Of a stretch of DNA of 5,480 bases, positions 4,859 to 5,480 are shown piece after piece. The notes below the pieces were generated by a model that saw only the letters and a program-made list of their open reading frames with translations, made no database searches and had not been told where the DNA came from. Numbering within the stretch: the stretch's first letter is position 1; every line of letters starts with the position of its first letter. Origin of the DNA: an uncultured Collinsella sp. (lineage in GTDB: Bacteria; Actinomycetota; Coriobacteriia; Coriobacteriales; Coriobacteriaceae); assembly GCA_937989795.1 (NCBI GenBank), contig CALKBB010000366.1, forward strand, positions 1-5,480, given 5' to 3'. The translations under genes were made by a program, and so were the position numbers.

Positions 4859-5480
4859 TTACTCGGCCTTGGGCTCAGCGGCCATCTCGGCCTCGGAGAC
4901 CTGCTCCTTGCCGGAGCCAGCGAGGCAGGCGTCGGCCATGAGCTCGCACATAAGGGTGACAGCGGAGATGGCGTCATCGTTGCAGGGGATGCCGTACTCG
5001 ACCTCGTCGGGATCGGAGTTGGTGTCGATCAGGGCGACGACGGGGATGTTCAGGCGCTGGGCCTCCTTGATGGCGTTCTCCTCGCGCTTGGTGTCGATGA
5101 CGAAGAGAGCCTGGGGCAGGCCCTTCATGTCGCGGGCGCCACCGAGGTTGGTCTGGAGCTTAGCGAGCTCCTTGCCGAGCACTGCCTGCTCCTTCTTGGG
5201 CAGCACAGCCATGCGGCCGTCCTCGACCATGGCCTCGAGCTCCTCCATGCGGTTGATGCGGGAGCGGATGGTGACGAAGTTGGTCAGCATGCCGCCGAGC
5301 CAACGCTGGTTGATGTAAGGCATGTTGGCGCGCTCAGCGGCGTTCTTAACGGCCTCCTGAGCCTGCTTCTTGGTGCCGACGAACAGCACGTTGCCGCCCT
5401 TGGCGACGTTTTTGACGAAGGTGTAGGCCTGGTCGGCGTCAAGGATGGTCTGCTTGAGGTCGAGGATGTAGATGCCGTTG
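4859..5480 (-). CDS. rpsB: Small ribosomal subunit protein S2, N-terminus cut by window edge
   Basis: S2 is a 30S subunit protein at the head-body junction on the solvent side, assembled late and helped by S1 binding. The window holds 206 codons; by comparison with E. coli S2 about 35-40 N-terminal residues lie beyond the right edge. The frame starts at N-G-I-Y-I-L-D-L-K-Q-T (equivalent to the E. coli N-K-V-H-I-I-N-L stretch) and continues through GGNVLFVGTKKQAQEAV, the RWLGGMLTNFVTIRSRI segment, GGARDMKGLPQALFVIDTKR, NIPVVALIDTNSDPDEVEY and IPCNDDAISAVTLM. The tail ends in an acidic, alanine-rich stretch (SEAEMAAEPKAE), common for S2. The GTG codon at 5389 is an internal valine, not a start, because the homologous sequence continues upstream of it. 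Its promoter and any S2-binding leader lie outside the window. It is very likely cotranscribed with tsf. Confidence 0.97.
   Translation of the reverse strand, partial: NGIYILDLKQTILDADQAYTFVKNVAKGGNVLFVGTKKQAQEAVKNAAERANMPYINQRWLGGMLTNFVTIRSRINRMEELEAMVEDGRMAVLPKKEQAVLGKELAKLQTNLGGARDMKGLPQALFVIDTKREENAIKEAQRLNIPVVALIDTNSDPDEVEYGIPCNDDAISAVTLMCELMADACLAGSGKEQVSEAEMAAEPKAE

Noticed and set aside
5387..5389. GTG as a start for a 176-residue S2
   Set aside because: The frame continues upstream with clearly homologous S2 sequence to the window edge, so this is an internal valine and the gene is simply cut by the window.
1..5480. A novel defence, mobile or biosynthetic system
   Set aside because: Every coding stretch is accounted for by a well-known core gene at normal length, and the single gap over 100 bases is explained by a terminator and probable promoter. 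No integrase, transposase, direct repeats or attachment site was seen.

Overview
This window is an ordinary core housekeeping region. All seven genes lie on the minus strand, so transcription runs from high to low coordinates. In transcription order they are rpsB (its N-terminal end is cut off by the right window edge), tsf, pyrH, frr, uppS, cdsA and dxr (its C-terminal end is cut off by the left edge). No RNA gene, mobile element, CRISPR array or accessory system could be supported, and I did not find an undescribed system here.

The organism is probably a moderately GC-rich member of the Coriobacteriia, with a Collinsella/Olsenella-like relative as the best guess. This rests on three things: the Clostridia-like order with uppS between frr and cdsA and dxr behind them (Streptomyces and Mycobacterium relatives usually lack uppS at this spot); protein details such as EF-Ts with T-D-S-P-M-M-E-C-K-K and UMP kinase with G-S-G-N-P-Y-F-T-T-D-T; and the base composition. 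The genus is an inference from memory, not a search result.

Layout: 5480-4859 is rpsB (ribosomal protein S2). A 45-base gap holding the tsf ribosome binding site follows. 4813-3944 is tsf (EF-Ts). The 117-base gap 3943-3827 contains an intrinsic terminator for the rpsB-tsf transcript, then a small perfect palindrome, a candidate extended -10 promoter and a strong Shine-Dalgarno sequence for pyrH. From 3826 down to 1, pyrH-frr-uppS-cdsA-dxr form one tight run with junctions of 2, 1, 2 and -1 bases and Shine-Dalgarno sequences buried in the end of each preceding gene. This looks like a translationally coupled polycistron.

The genes divide into translation (S2, EF-Ts, ribosome recycling factor), pyrimidine nucleotides (UMP kinase), and envelope lipids (DXP reductoisomerase of the MEP isoprenoid pathway, undecaprenyl diphosphate synthase making the peptidoglycan carrier lipid, CDP-diacylglycerol synthase for phospholipids). 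The link is growth: PyrH feeds the CTP pool that CdsA uses, and Dxr supplies the isoprenoid units that UppS polymerises. The most notable sequence points are minor: three of the seven genes start with a non-ATG codon (pyrH TTG, uppS GTG, cdsA GTG), a palindrome sits where the pyrH -35 box should be, and Dxr and CdsA each carry a substitution in an otherwise conserved motif.
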